Shown here: positions 1 through 8,213 of the stretch, one piece after another
Layout: each line of letters opens with the position of its first letter
How positions within the stretch are numbered: position 1 is the first letter of the stretch
DNA from: JBALVT01 sp045110675
Lineage (GTDB): Bacteria; Pseudomonadota; Gammaproteobacteria; Pseudomonadales; Halieaceae
Length of the DNA stretch: 64,000 bases
Reading direction: 5' to 3'
Assembly: GCA_045110675.1 (NCBI GenBank)
Contig: JBGCGJ010000006.1
Location: forward strand, 342,495-406,494
Made by a program: the position numbers and the translations under genes
The notes under the pieces: generated by a model
Database searches by the model: none
Told to the model about the DNA's origin: nothing
What the model saw: the letters and a program-made list of their open reading frames with translations, nothing else

Positions 1-179
1 TCTATAACAAACTGATAGCGGGACGTGTTGAGGCGATCTGCGACATTTTTGGGTGCACTGCTGTCCTGCGCCCATGCACTTATGACGAGGCTGCAGTTGA
101 GAATCAACCAGGCGATGGTCCGACTTGTAGAGCGTCGGAAATTCGTCGCTTGGCCCCCTGTAAGCCTCGCTTTTGCCAA
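1..179 (-). CDS. N-terminus of a probable TonB-dependent outer membrane receptor, cut by the window edge
   Basis: An open frame runs leftwards off the window. It has no ATG; the best start is a TTG at 177-179, and a longer frame stays open upstream to near 258. From that start, residues 14-37 form a signal peptide: basic FRRSTSR, a hydrophobic stretch, then SAWAQ with cleavage expected after Ala37. The mature part begins DSSAPKNVADRLNTSRYQFV. The function is inferred from position: FecA-type receptors usually lie directly downstream of fecR on the same strand. The mature start could lead into the STN signalling domain of such receptors, but too little is present to prove it. Another exported protein is possible. 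Confidence 0.5.
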   Translation of the reverse strand, partial: MAKARLTGGQATNFRRSTSRTIAWLILNCSLVISAWAQDSSAPKNVADRLNTSRYQFVI

Positions 180-270
180 TGTAATAAGCCCGGTTACGGC
201 TGATACCGCAACCCTTAAAATGTACCCGATTTGAGAGATGGAGGGCGTGTGCCCAGAGGGACTTTATAGC

Positions 271-1248
271 TTAATGGCTGGTTTTGAGCAACTGCATCGT
301 ATTTTCATCCAGCTCCACTACCTGCAAGCCGAGACTTAGTGCGACGGCGCTCAATGTGGACTGAGGTTGATCCAGTTCAAAAACACCGGAGATGGTAAAT
401 GCGGCAATTTCTCTGTCTGATATTATTATCCGAGTCTTTCGATAGCGTGCCAACTCGTCTATCAGGTCGCGAAGTGTCATTTCCTTGGCAATGAGCTTGC
501 CGCTTTGCCAAGCTATAAGGTCGGCAGTATCAACTGTGCCGGAACTCTCCAGACCGCGTTCGGTAGCTTGTAAGTACTCATTAACCTGAAGCACTTTTAT
601 TTCAGGGGCACGATTGCCGGTATTGCCTAGCTCGGTGACTCTGATCACACCTTCCGTAACAGTGATATCTGCGCCAATTTTGGTGCGAAATATATTAAAT
701 GCTGTTCCTAGCGCGGTTACTTTTGCAGCTCCTGCATCGACTTCGAAGGGTCTTTCGGGGTTTTTCGCAACCTCGAAAAACGCCTCACCGCGAACGAGAT
801 CGATCATCCTGGCGTCTTCGGAATATCGGACACGAATCTTGCTGTTGGTATTGAGCGTGACGATGGAATTGTCGTCCAGGGTGTAGGTGTTGCGCTCTCC
901 AATGGCGGTCTCGAATAGAACTGTCGGGTCAGTGGAGGTGGATGCGGGCCACAGGAAAAATGCCAGGGCGAAACTGGCGGCGATAGCCATCGAGGCAGCC
1001 AGCCAGCCACCTTGATTTGCCGCTGGATCAGGCCGATTGACCTCAATTGGCATCTGCTTGATACAGGCCAAGTCGTCCCACATATCCAGCATTTCGTCCA
1101 TTGCTCGCGCGTGAGAATCTTCCTCCGCTAGCCACAGGGCGAAATTCCCTTTGTCTGCATCGGTTACGACATCCGAGCGCAGCCGAGCAATCCAGCTCAG
1201 AGCTGTATCGCGCAGGCGATCTTGGCTACTTGTGTCGTTCCGGTTCAT
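271..1248 (-). CDS. fecR: FecR-family anti-sigma factor / sigma regulator
   Basis: Inner membrane protein that receives a signal from a TonB-dependent receptor and controls the partner ECF sigma factor. Residues 14-57 match the cytoplasmic DUF4880 domain (the conserved Trp is in ALSWIARL). A single membrane segment lies at about 82-101. The periplasmic FecR domain spans about 112-210 (TLDDNSIVTLNTNS, RGEAFFEVAK, ALGTAFNI), and a small STN-like C-terminal domain occupies about 255-320. Length (325 residues) is normal. The start ATG follows TAGGGAA with good spacing. It lies between fecI upstream and the receptor downstream, the usual order of these trios. Substrate of the receptor unknown. Confidence 0.93.
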   Translation of the reverse strand: MNRNDTSSQDRLRDTALSWIARLRSDVVTDADKGNFALWLAEEDSHARAMDEMLDMWDDLACIKQMPIEVNRPDPAANQGGWLAASMAIAASFALAFFLWPASTSTDPTVLFETAIGERNTYTLDDNSIVTLNTNSKIRVRYSEDARMIDLVRGEAFFEVAKNPERPFEVDAGAAKVTALGTAFNIFRTKIGADITVTEGVIRVTELGNTGNRAPEIKVLQVNEYLQATERGLESSGTVDTADLIAWQSGKLIAKEMTLRDLIDELARYRKTRIIISDREIAAFTISGVFELDQPQSTLSAVALSLGLQVVELDENTMQLLKTSH

Positions 1249-1386
1249 CCGTGTTCCCTAATTGCGCTTCTCGCCCAGGCTTTTACTCACTTCCTGGCGA
1301 TGTTGCATTATTCTGTTCTTTTTTGTGCTGTTCATTAGTGTGACGAATAAAGTTGAAGTTCCCTCAATAACACTATTTTGGTTCAT

Positions 1387-1929
1387 TTAAGCATCATCCG
1401 GATAATAAGACGCCAATTTACGCCTGCAGTGCTTCAGTGCCTCGAGGATGTATTTCTCTACGCTGGAAACTGATACTTCCATTTCCACCGCTATTTCCTG
1501 GTAGGACAAACCCGTATGTCTGTGTAATAGAAATGCCTGCCGAGTCTTGAAGGGGAGTTCGTCAACCGCTTGATAAATATCGGCCAGCTTCTCCTGCGCG
1601 CCCAGTATCTTTTCCGGGGATGCGCCGCTGGCGTTGCCATCGACGGGCTCACCCTCTTCGCTCAGGCTTTTTTCTTTATTGAGAAATCGGAAATGCAGTG
1701 TGCGTCTTCGCAACTGATCGATGGCTAGATTGCTTGCCACCTGAAACAAAAATGCTCGCGCGTTGTCCAGGGTTTCAGGTTGTTCCATACGATGCAGGCG
1801 CAAGAAGGCATCTTGAGCTACTTCGGCTGCATCTTCAGAGCTGTCGAGTTTTCTCGCGAGGTATTTTTCCAGCGCAGAGCCGTGCTGTGTTACTAGCCCG
1901 GCAATAAATTGATCTTTGTCGGTGTTCAC
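1387..1929 (-). CDS. fecI: ECF-family RNA polymerase sigma factor, FecI type
   Basis: Small sigma factor of 180 residues with only the two conserved regions of ECF sigmas. Region 2 lies at about 8-76 (AEVAQDAFLRLHR, ARAFLFQVASNLAIDQLRRR) and region 4 at about 118-172 with the helix-turn-helix around GLSYQEIAVEMEVSVSSVEK. It is expected to transcribe the receptor gene at the left edge when FecR is triggered. The start is a GTG with a poor ribosome binding site; no better start is visible. It begins only 57 bases after serA on the same strand, so it needs its own promoter or read-through. I see no convincing Fur box upstream, so iron control is not shown. Confidence 0.92.
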   Translation of the reverse strand: MNTDKDQFIAGLVTQHGSALEKYLARKLDSSEDAAEVAQDAFLRLHRMEQPETLDNARAFLFQVASNLAIDQLRRRTLHFRFLNKEKSLSEEGEPVDGNASGASPEKILGAQEKLADIYQAVDELPFKTRQAFLLHRHTGLSYQEIAVEMEVSVSSVEKYILEALKHCRRKLASYYPDDA

Positions 1930-1986
1930 GAGATTTGTCGTCTTACACTTTTGACGTGAGTGCTCATCTGCGAATTGTGACAGACA

Positions 1987-3216
1987 CTAGAACAGTACGC
2001 GAGCGCGTATAGTACCGTCGACACTGGCCAATTTCTCCAGAGCCATATCGCTGTACTCGGCGTCTATATCGATCACTACATAGCCTATGGACTCTGTTGT
2101 TTGCAGATACTGTGCACTGACGTTGAGGTTGTTTTCGGAAAACACGCTGTTGATCGCACTCATAACCCCGGGCACATTGTGATGGATGTGCAGTAGACGG
2201 TGACAACCCTCGTGTTCCGGGAGCGCAACCTCGGGGAAGTTAACCGAGGAAATCGAAGTTCCGTTATCACTGTAACGCGCCAATTTTTCTGCGACTTCCA
2301 TACCGATATTCTCTTGCGCTTCAACTGTACTACCACCGATATGAGGGGTGAGAATGGCATTGTCAAACTCGCGCAGTGGGGAGATAAACTCATCGGCGTT
2401 GGAACGGGGCTCTGTGGGAAATACATCGATGCCGGTGCCTCCCAGATGGCCACTTCTGAGACTCTCCGCAAGTGCATCAATATCCACCACTGTTCCGCGA
2501 GAGGCATTGATCAAAATACCTCCGGGGGGCATTTGAGCCAGTTGTGCTGCGCCAATCATATTTTGGGTGGAACCGGTTTCAGGCACGTGCAGACTTACGA
2601 CATCTGAATTACTCATCAGGTGACTCAAGCTGGGGACCTGCCGCGCGTTACCCACCGAGAGCTTGTTGACGACATCGTAAAACTGAACCTGCATTCCCAG
2701 GCCCTCCGCAATCACACCCAACTGCATTCCAATGTTTCCGTAGCCGATAATGCCAAGGCGCTTTCCTCGAATTTCGAAGGCGTTAAGTGCGGATTTCTTC
2801 CACACACCCCGATGTGCGGCAGCATTCTTTTCGGCGACACCACGCATCAGCAGGATCGCCTCAGCGATGACCAGCTCCGCTACACTTCGAGTATTTGAAA
2901 ATGGCGCGTTGAAAACGGAAACACCGCGAAATGTCGCGGCACGAAGATCAACCTGGTTGGTGCCGATACAAAAGCAGCCGACAGCGACGAGTTTGCTAGC
3001 AGCTTCGAAGACCTCTTCAGTCAGCTGTGTGCGCGAGCGAATCCCAACGAAGTGCGCACTGGCAATGGCCTTTTTTAGCTCCTCAGGTGGCAGCGCTTTT
3101 TGATGGCACTCAATATTCTCGTAACCTGCTTTTTGCAAAACTTCGATGGCCGATGGGTGTATACCCTCCAGCATTAGAAACTTGATTTTGTGCTTTTCAA
3201 GGGATTGCTGAGTCAT
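1987..3216 (-). CDS. serA: D-3-phosphoglycerate dehydrogenase
   Basis: Catalyses the first step of serine synthesis, NAD-dependent oxidation of 3-phosphoglycerate. The protein (409 residues) starts like E. coli SerA with SLEKHKIKFLMLEGIH, which supports ATG 3216 over an upstream TTG at 3246. Visible features are the substrate part with GCFCIGTNQVDL, the Rossmann fold with GYGNIGMQLG near residue 160, the catalytic Arg-Glu-His region ending in TPHIGGST, and a C-terminal ACT domain (about 335-409) that normally gives serine feedback inhibition. It is divergent from the FAD-linked dehydrogenase at 3351; that enzyme probably removes D-2-hydroxyglutarate made by SerA as a by-product. Confidence 0.97.
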   Translation of the reverse strand: MTQQSLEKHKIKFLMLEGIHPSAIEVLQKAGYENIECHQKALPPEELKKAIASAHFVGIRSRTQLTEEVFEAASKLVAVGCFCIGTNQVDLRAATFRGVSVFNAPFSNTRSVAELVIAEAILLMRGVAEKNAAAHRGVWKKSALNAFEIRGKRLGIIGYGNIGMQLGVIAEGLGMQVQFYDVVNKLSVGNARQVPSLSHLMSNSDVVSLHVPETGSTQNMIGAAQLAQMPPGGILINASRGTVVDIDALAESLRSGHLGGTGIDVFPTEPRSNADEFISPLREFDNAILTPHIGGSTVEAQENIGMEVAEKLARYSDNGTSISSVNFPEVALPEHEGCHRLLHIHHNVPGVMSAINSVFSENNLNVSAQYLQTTESIGYVVIDIDAEYSDMALEKLASVDGTIRARVLF

Positions 3217-3350
3217 GAAATGAAATCTCGTCCTATTGTTTACCAAGCTAGCTCGAACCTATGAGATTCAAGGGGCGCGCATGTTAACATACCGGCCCGC
3301 CGAATCGGCTCGGATCGGGACCCCTGTGAAAATTACCGGAGGAATATCGT

Positions 3351-4751
3351 GTGGCTCAGCTGAGTGACTCAATTTTGGAGGCGCTAGAGGCAATTGTTGG
3401 CGCGGGAAAAGTGCTGACAGACCCTGATTCTTTGCAGCGCTTTGGCACCGACTGGACCAAGGTGTTTACCCCAAATCCCATTGCAGTTGTGCTGCCCGGG
3501 ACCACAGAGCAGGTGCAGGACGTGGTTCGTCTGGCGAATCGAGAGAATTTGGCGATTGTGCCCTCGGGTGGTCGCACTGGCCTCAGTGCAGGGGCGGTTG
3601 CGCATCGAGGTGAGTTGCTGCTCGCCTTGGACAATCTAAATACGGTTCAAGATTTTAATCCTGTCGATCGAACCGTTCGCTGTGGCGCGGCGGTGATTAC
3701 CCAAACCTTGCAGGAGTTTGCCCTTGAGCAAGGCCTGTTCTACCCAGTGGACTTTGCCTCGAGTGGTTCGAGTCACATTGGCGGCAATATTTCCACTAAC
3801 GCCGGGGGTATTAAAGTCATCCGACACGGTATGACAAGAGACTGGGTGGCGGGTTTAAAGCTGGTCACCGGTACCGGGGAGCTTTTGGATTTGAACCGCG
3901 GCCTCATCAAAAACAATGCCGGATACGATCTTCGGCATCTGGTGATTGGCGCCGAAGGAACTCTGGGTGTGGTCGTGGAAGCGACGATGAAATTAGCGCG
4001 CCAGCCCGGCGATTTAGCCGTGATGGTTCTAGGTGTCTCCGACATGACCGCAATTATGTCGGTGTTAAGTGCTTTTCAATCCTCAATGGAGTTGAGTGCA
4101 TTCGAATTCTTTTCCGAGTTGGCCCTTGAGAAAGTCGTGATCCACCAGGGATTGCAACGCCCATTTGAGTCAGTTGCACCCTACTATGCCCTGCTGGAAT
4201 TCGATCAGGCGCGAGAAGGTGAAATGGATAAAGCCATGCAGCAGTTTGAACACTGCCTGGATAGAGGCTGGGTGGTGGACGGCGTCGTGAGTCAGAGTGT
4301 AGCGCAGGCGAGAGCTCTGTGGAGACTGCGGGAAGACATCTCAGAAACGATTTCCGCCTGGACTCCCTACAAAAATGATATCTCCACGACTACTTCCCGT
4401 GTTCCAGAATTTCTGGTTGAAGTAGAGCAGATTGTTAACGATAGCTACCCGGATTTCGAGATTGTGTGGTTTGGCCACATCGGCGATGGCAATGTTCACT
4501 TGAATATCCTCAAGCCTGATGACATTTCGATGGACGAGTTCCAACTCCGCTGTGGCAAAGTTAGTAAGTGGGTTTTCGAAATTGTTCAGCGGTATGAGGG
4601 AAGTGTATCCGCTGAACACGGAGTGGGCCTGCTGAAAAAAGAGTATTTGCCCTACAGTCGGTCAGAGCTTGAAATTCAGTTGATGCGGCAGATTAAACTT
4701 GCCTTTGATCCCAAGGGAATTATGAACCCGGGCAAAATATTTGATTTGTAA
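3351..4751 (+). CDS. FAD-linked D-2-hydroxyacid dehydrogenase, probably D-2-hydroxyglutarate dehydrogenase
   Basis: Flavoprotein of the FAD_binding_4 / FAD-oxidase C-terminal family (466 residues). The FAD domain covers about 40-178, with SGGRTGLSAGAV near residue 71 and NAGGIKVIRHGMTRDWV. The C-terminal domain carries WFGHIGDGNVHLN near 374, SAEHGVGLLKK and the end DPKGIMNPGKIF. The start is GTG, six bases after a strong GGAGGA. Close homologues are often named glycolate oxidase GlcD-like or D-lactate dehydrogenase. Its divergent pairing with serA matches Pseudomonas stutzeri, where this enzyme oxidises D-2-hydroxyglutarate made by SerA and passes electrons to the electron-transfer flavoprotein. 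The substrate here is therefore inferred from context. Confidence 0.85.
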   Translation: MAQLSDSILEALEAIVGAGKVLTDPDSLQRFGTDWTKVFTPNPIAVVLPGTTEQVQDVVRLANRENLAIVPSGGRTGLSAGAVAHRGELLLALDNLNTVQDFNPVDRTVRCGAAVITQTLQEFALEQGLFYPVDFASSGSSHIGGNISTNAGGIKVIRHGMTRDWVAGLKLVTGTGELLDLNRGLIKNNAGYDLRHLVIGAEGTLGVVVEATMKLARQPGDLAVMVLGVSDMTAIMSVLSAFQSSMELSAFEFFSELALEKVVIHQGLQRPFESVAPYYALLEFDQAREGEMDKAMQQFEHCLDRGWVVDGVVSQSVAQARALWRLREDISETISAWTPYKNDISTTTSRVPEFLVEVEQIVNDSYPDFEIVWFGHIGDGNVHLNILKPDDISMDEFQLRCGKVSKWVFEIVQRYEGSVSAEHGVGLLKKEYLPYSRSELEIQLMRQIKLAFDPKGIMNPGKIFDL

Positions 4752-4786
4752 AGCGCGTGAATCCAAACCGGTCTGAATGCTTAAGG

Positions 4787-5461
4787 TTACTCCGGGTAAA
4801 GTGTTTTCACACCGGAGCTGGTTCCGAGGAACAATACGTCTGCCGGTTTTAGAGCAAACAAGCCGTTGGTCACCACGCCAGTAATCCCGTTAATTTTTGC
4901 CTCCACGGCCAGAGGCTGAGGGATTGAGAAGTTAAAAACATCCAAAATAATGTTGCCGTTATCGGTGATAACTCCCTCTCGATACACCGGATTGCCACCT
5001 AACTTAACCAGTTCTCTGGCGACATAGCTGCGAGCCATAGGGATGACTTCGACAGGCAGAGGGAAATCACCGAGTGTGTGCACAAGCTTGCTCTCGTCGG
5101 CAATGCAGATAAATTCTTTGGCTACCGCAGTGACAATTTTTTCCCTTGTAAGAGCGGCGCCACCGCCCTTTATCAGCTGCAGTGATTTGTTGCTTTCGTC
5201 GGCTCCATCAATATAGAAGTCGACCTGATTTACACTGTTGAGGTCGTAAACCGGAATACCGTGACTTCTCAATCGATCGGCAGAGGCTTCCGAGCTTGCG
5301 ACCGTCGAGCCAATCAAGCCTTTTATTTGCGCAAGACAATCAATAAAACAGTTGGCCGTGGAACCCGTTCCAATTCCCAGAACCGTGTCGTCTTCCATTT
5401 TTGGTTTGATGTGTTCCAGCGCTGCAAGGGCTACCGCTTTTTTCAGTTCGTCCTGAGTCAT
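4787..5461 (-). CDS. rpiA: Ribose-5-phosphate isomerase A
   Basis: Interconverts ribose 5-phosphate and ribulose 5-phosphate in the non-oxidative pentose phosphate pathway. Family motifs are all present: GIGTGSTANCFID near residue 30, the SSEAS loop, DGADE near 83, and KGGGAALTREKIV. Length (224) is close to the E. coli enzyme (219). An AGGA lies about 11 bases upstream of the ATG. It is convergent with the D-2-hydroxyacid dehydrogenase (35-base gap) and divergent from ilvA (176 bases between starts); rpiA and ilvA are neighbours in the same arrangement in Pseudomonas. Confidence 0.97.
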   Translation of the reverse strand: MTQDELKKAVALAALEHIKPKMEDDTVLGIGTGSTANCFIDCLAQIKGLIGSTVASSEASADRLRSHGIPVYDLNSVNQVDFYIDGADESNKSLQLIKGGGAALTREKIVTAVAKEFICIADESKLVHTLGDFPLPVEVIPMARSYVARELVKLGGNPVYREGVITDNGNIILDVFNFSIPQPLAVEAKINGITGVVTNGLFALKPADVLFLGTSSGVKTLYPE

Positions 5462-5637
5462 TGTGGCGAGATCCTGTTAAAAATTTTTGCGATGGCGAAT
5501 TGGCGATTTTTATTATCGACTATTCTGCTGTAGCAATCACGCGAAATACCGTATTAGTGCCGCACTCCCACGCGTGATAAACCTTCACTCGTCAATTATG
5601 ATGGCGCTCAGCGAAAAAGAATGGGAAACAACAGCTA

Positions 5638-7170
5638 ATGCCAGAGTCTTATATCAAGCGAATACTCGATGCGAGAGTATACGATGTCGCCCGGGAAACC
5701 CCGGTCGAGGAGGCGTTCTTGATGTCCAGCCGGTTGAGCAACACCGTTTGGCTTAAGAGAGAAGACTTGCAACCAGTGTTCTCATTCAAATTGCGCGGTG
5801 CTTACAATAAGATGTCTCAATTGTCCGCAGCTCAGCGCGACCAGGGTGTTGTTGCGGCTTCGGCGGGTAATCATGCACAGGGTTTGGCTCTCGCCGCAAA
5901 AGTTATGGGCGTGAAGGCCACCATCGTCATGCCTCGCACTACGCCTGTCATAAAAGTGGATGCCGTTCGCAATCACGGGGCGAAGGTTGTCTTACACGGC
6001 GATTCCTTTGAAGAGGCTGCGGCACAGGCAACGTTACTCGTCGAAGAAAAAAACATGATTTATATTCATCCTTTCGACGACCCGGATATCATCGCGGGTC
6101 AGGGTACCGTCGGCATGGAGATTGTCAGGCAACGCCAGATACCACTCGATGCACTGTTTGTCCCGGTTGGTGGCGGTGGGTTGATCGCAGGTGTTGCCGC
6201 CTACGTGAAGTATGTTTGGCCCAGCACGCGGATCATCGGTGTGGAACCTGAAGACGCAGCCTGCCTGCAACTTGCGTTTGAGCGCGGCCGCCGCGCTACA
6301 CTATCTGAAGTGGGACTATTCGCCGAGGGTTGTGCCGTCGCACAAATAGGTAAGGAACCTTTTCGAGTGATACGCAAAACTGTAGACGAGGTTATCACAG
6401 CTTCTACGGATGAAATGTGTGCGGCGATAAAGGATATTTTCGAAGATACCAGAAGTATCGCAGAACCCGCCGGCGCGCTCGCCCTGGCTGGACTCAAAAA
6501 GTATGTGGAGCGAACGGGTGTAAAAGAGCAGGACCTGATGGCCGTTGTCAGTGGCGCGAATACCAACTTTGATCGTCTGCGGTATATTTCCGAGCGCACT
6601 GAAATCGGCGAGCAGCGCGAAGCTGTGATCAGCGTGACGATTCCCGAAGTGCCGGGGAGCTTTAAAACCTTCTGCAGTTCACTCGGCAGACGCAGTATTA
6701 CTGAGTTCAATTATCGCTATGTCGGTGCGGAATCCGCTCAAGTGTTTGTGGGTCTGTCGGTGGTTCCCGGAGGAGCGGATTTGCAGGATTTACTAGCGTC
6801 CCTCGACCAAAAAGGCTATCGCGTCGAAGATCTGACCGACAATGAGATGGCGAAACTGCATGTCCGCCATATGGTGGGTGGTCACGTACCCGCAACTATT
6901 CAGGATGAACGCGTCTATCGGTTTGAGTTCCCCGAGCGCCCTGGGGCATTGCTAAATTTTTTGAATGGCCTGGGCCAGCGCTGGAATATTTCGCTGTTTC
7001 ACTACCGCAACCACGGCGCAGCCTACGGAAGAATATTGGTGGGTTTGCAGGTTCCTCGCGGTGAGCGAAAGTCATTGGAAGCTGCCTTGGCCAAAATTAA
7101 CTATCGGCACTGGGATGAAACTGACAATCCCGCCTACCAGTTGTATCTCGCCGGGGGGCAGAATTCTTAA
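5638..7170 (+). CDS. ilvA: Threonine ammonia-lyase, biosynthetic
   Basis: PLP enzyme that converts threonine to 2-oxobutanoate, the first step of isoleucine synthesis. The PLP lysine is Lys51 in FSFKLRGAYNK. The SAGNHAQG loop and the glycine-rich phosphate loop VGGGGLIAG are intact. The C-terminal third (about 330-510) holds two ACT-like regulatory domains, each with a PGSF or PGAL motif, which marks the long isoleucine-inhibited form rather than the short catabolic TdcB form. Length (510) fits E. coli IlvA (514). The ribosome binding site is weak (GGGAAAC about 11 bases upstream). Two small hairpins lie just downstream at 7231-7257. Confidence 0.96.
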   Translation: MPESYIKRILDARVYDVARETPVEEAFLMSSRLSNTVWLKREDLQPVFSFKLRGAYNKMSQLSAAQRDQGVVAASAGNHAQGLALAAKVMGVKATIVMPRTTPVIKVDAVRNHGAKVVLHGDSFEEAAAQATLLVEEKNMIYIHPFDDPDIIAGQGTVGMEIVRQRQIPLDALFVPVGGGGLIAGVAAYVKYVWPSTRIIGVEPEDAACLQLAFERGRRATLSEVGLFAEGCAVAQIGKEPFRVIRKTVDEVITASTDEMCAAIKDIFEDTRSIAEPAGALALAGLKKYVERTGVKEQDLMAVVSGANTNFDRLRYISERTEIGEQREAVISVTIPEVPGSFKTFCSSLGRRSITEFNYRYVGAESAQVFVGLSVVPGGADLQDLLASLDQKGYRVEDLTDNEMAKLHVRHMVGGHVPATIQDERVYRFEFPERPGALLNFLNGLGQRWNISLFHYRNHGAAYGRILVGLQVPRGERKSLEAALAKINYRHWDETDNPAYQLYLAGGQNS

Positions 7171-7230
7171 GGATTAGACCCGTTGACCGGCGGGCAGCAA
7201 GAGAAGAATTTGTCGTTGGAGGTACAACTT

Positions 7231-7257
7231 TGGCGGTCTCGCCAGGCAGCTACTGCC
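7231..7257. repeat. Two adjacent small hairpins downstream of ilvA
   Basis: TGGCG-gtct-CGCCA (7231-7244) is followed without a gap by GGCAG-cta-CTGCC (7245-7257), 61 bases after the ilvA stop. Both stems are perfect. No T-run follows, so this is not a classical Rho-independent terminator; an mRNA 3'-end stabiliser or part of a small RNA is possible. The rest of the 284-base gap 7171-7454 shows no gene that I can support, only a TATAAT at 7365-7370 that has no good -35. Confidence 0.4.
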
Positions 7258-7454
7258 CTGTTCAGGTCACTGATATCGCGGCATCCCGGCTTTTCTTTTG
7301 ATTCTGGCTGATATAGACTCGCCCCAAATTTGTGACATAGTAACAATTTTAGAATCGCAAGTTTTATAATTAGAAATGACTACCGCTAGGCGGTCCTCGA
7401 AGTAGCTGGTAATGCTGCAGTGGGATTCGCCGAGAAAAACAAGAGAAACTGATC

Positions 7455-7601
7455 GTGAAAAGTAAACCTGATTTCCTGCTAATAGTGATGGCCGTATTTG
7501 GCCTCGGTGTCGTATTGACCTTTGTAGCACCTGTCACATCCAGTAAGACCACCGCCGCCCCGGCGTCAGAATTACAGGCGGGCGTTATCGTCCAAGACTA
7601 G
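7455..7601 (+). CDS. Small single-span membrane protein (48 aa)
   Basis: A short frame starts at GTG 7455, about 7 bases after AAGAGAAAC, and ends with TAG at 7601. The product begins MKSKPDFLLIVMAVFGLGVV, so a positively charged N-terminus is followed by one membrane segment (residues 7-24) and a short polar Ala/Thr/Ser-rich tail ending VIVQD. I do not recognise a named family; similar tiny membrane proteins are common in marine gammaproteobacteria, but that is from memory. It stands alone between ilvA and fau, with a TATAAT about 85 bases upstream. Coding status rests on the clean membrane pattern and the plausible ribosome binding site, so it is not certain. Confidence 0.55.
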   Translation: MKSKPDFLLIVMAVFGLGVVLTFVAPVTSSKTTAAPASELQAGVIVQD

Positions 7602-7618
7602 GCGGACTGCTACTTCTG

Positions 7619-8207
7619 CTAAGCTTCTTTTTGACAATGATGTACCCCCTGTTCGGTTAAAACAGCGTCTACCACCACGTCCCAGTCATCGCTGGGTACG
7701 TCGTCAATTTCCTGCTCGGAATGAGCGAGTCCAATCAGGGACGGCCCCGAAATCCCTCGCAGGGCTCGATCGTAATAGCCTGCGCCCATCCCCAGTCGAT
7801 TGCCGCGCTTATCCCAGGCAACCAGGGGCATGAAGAGGATATCCAGTTCTGCTATAGGGCAGCGCGAAGCACTTGAGTCCGGTTCGTTGATCCCAAATCG
7901 ATTCGGTACCAAGGGCTGGTCAGTTTTCCAGTTTGCGAATGCAAGGGTATTTTCTGGCCCTATAACGGGTAGATAAATGTCTTTTTGCTGGTCCAGCGCA
8001 GTACTGATGATGGTCTGCGTGCTAAGTTCACCATCGGCGTCCAGATAGAGCGCGATTTTGCTAGCACCTGGCCACTGCGGAAGGGTTTGAGCGTGCAATG
8101 CCGCCCGATGGGCAGCCTCGGATTGCTTAGTCTGACTAAAACTACGCCGCAGCTCGCGCAGCGCCTTGCGTATTTGTTGTTTCTCAGATGTGATTTCGGC
8201 GTTTGAA
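7619..8207 (-). CDS. fau: 5-formyltetrahydrofolate cyclo-ligase
   Basis: Converts 5-formyl-THF to methenyl-THF using ATP (YgfA/MTHFS family). Visible motifs are QQIRKALRELRR at the start, IALYLDADGELST, FMPLVAWDKRGNRLGMGAGYYDR (shown here as the metal and ATP-binding loop GMGAGYYDR) and GLAHSEQ. The order zapA, 6S RNA, fau on one strand is the classical gammaproteobacterial arrangement. The start is a problem: the frame extends to 8263, but that part lies inside 6S RNA. After the 6S end no ATG, GTG or TTG occurs before the conserved helix. An ATT at 8205-8207, seven bases after GGGGA, is the best guess; ATC or a downstream CTG are alternatives. The start here is a hypothesis. Confidence 0.88.
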
Positions 8208-8213
8208 ATTGAT

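Noticed and set aside
25..234. Forward frame of 69 codons at the left edge
   Set aside because: It runs opposite to a minus-strand frame with a clear signal peptide and has no ribosome binding site or family pattern.
1930..1986. Fur box upstream of fecI
   Set aside because: No GATAAT-type repeats could be seen; iron control is therefore not claimed.
3217..3246. Extension of serA to TTG 3246
   Set aside because: E. coli-like N-terminus begins at ATG 3216, so the extra ten residues are not supported.
7267..7530. Minus-strand frame across the ilvA-fau gap
   Set aside because: Overlaps the 48-residue membrane protein on the other strand; composition looks random and no ribosome binding site is seen.
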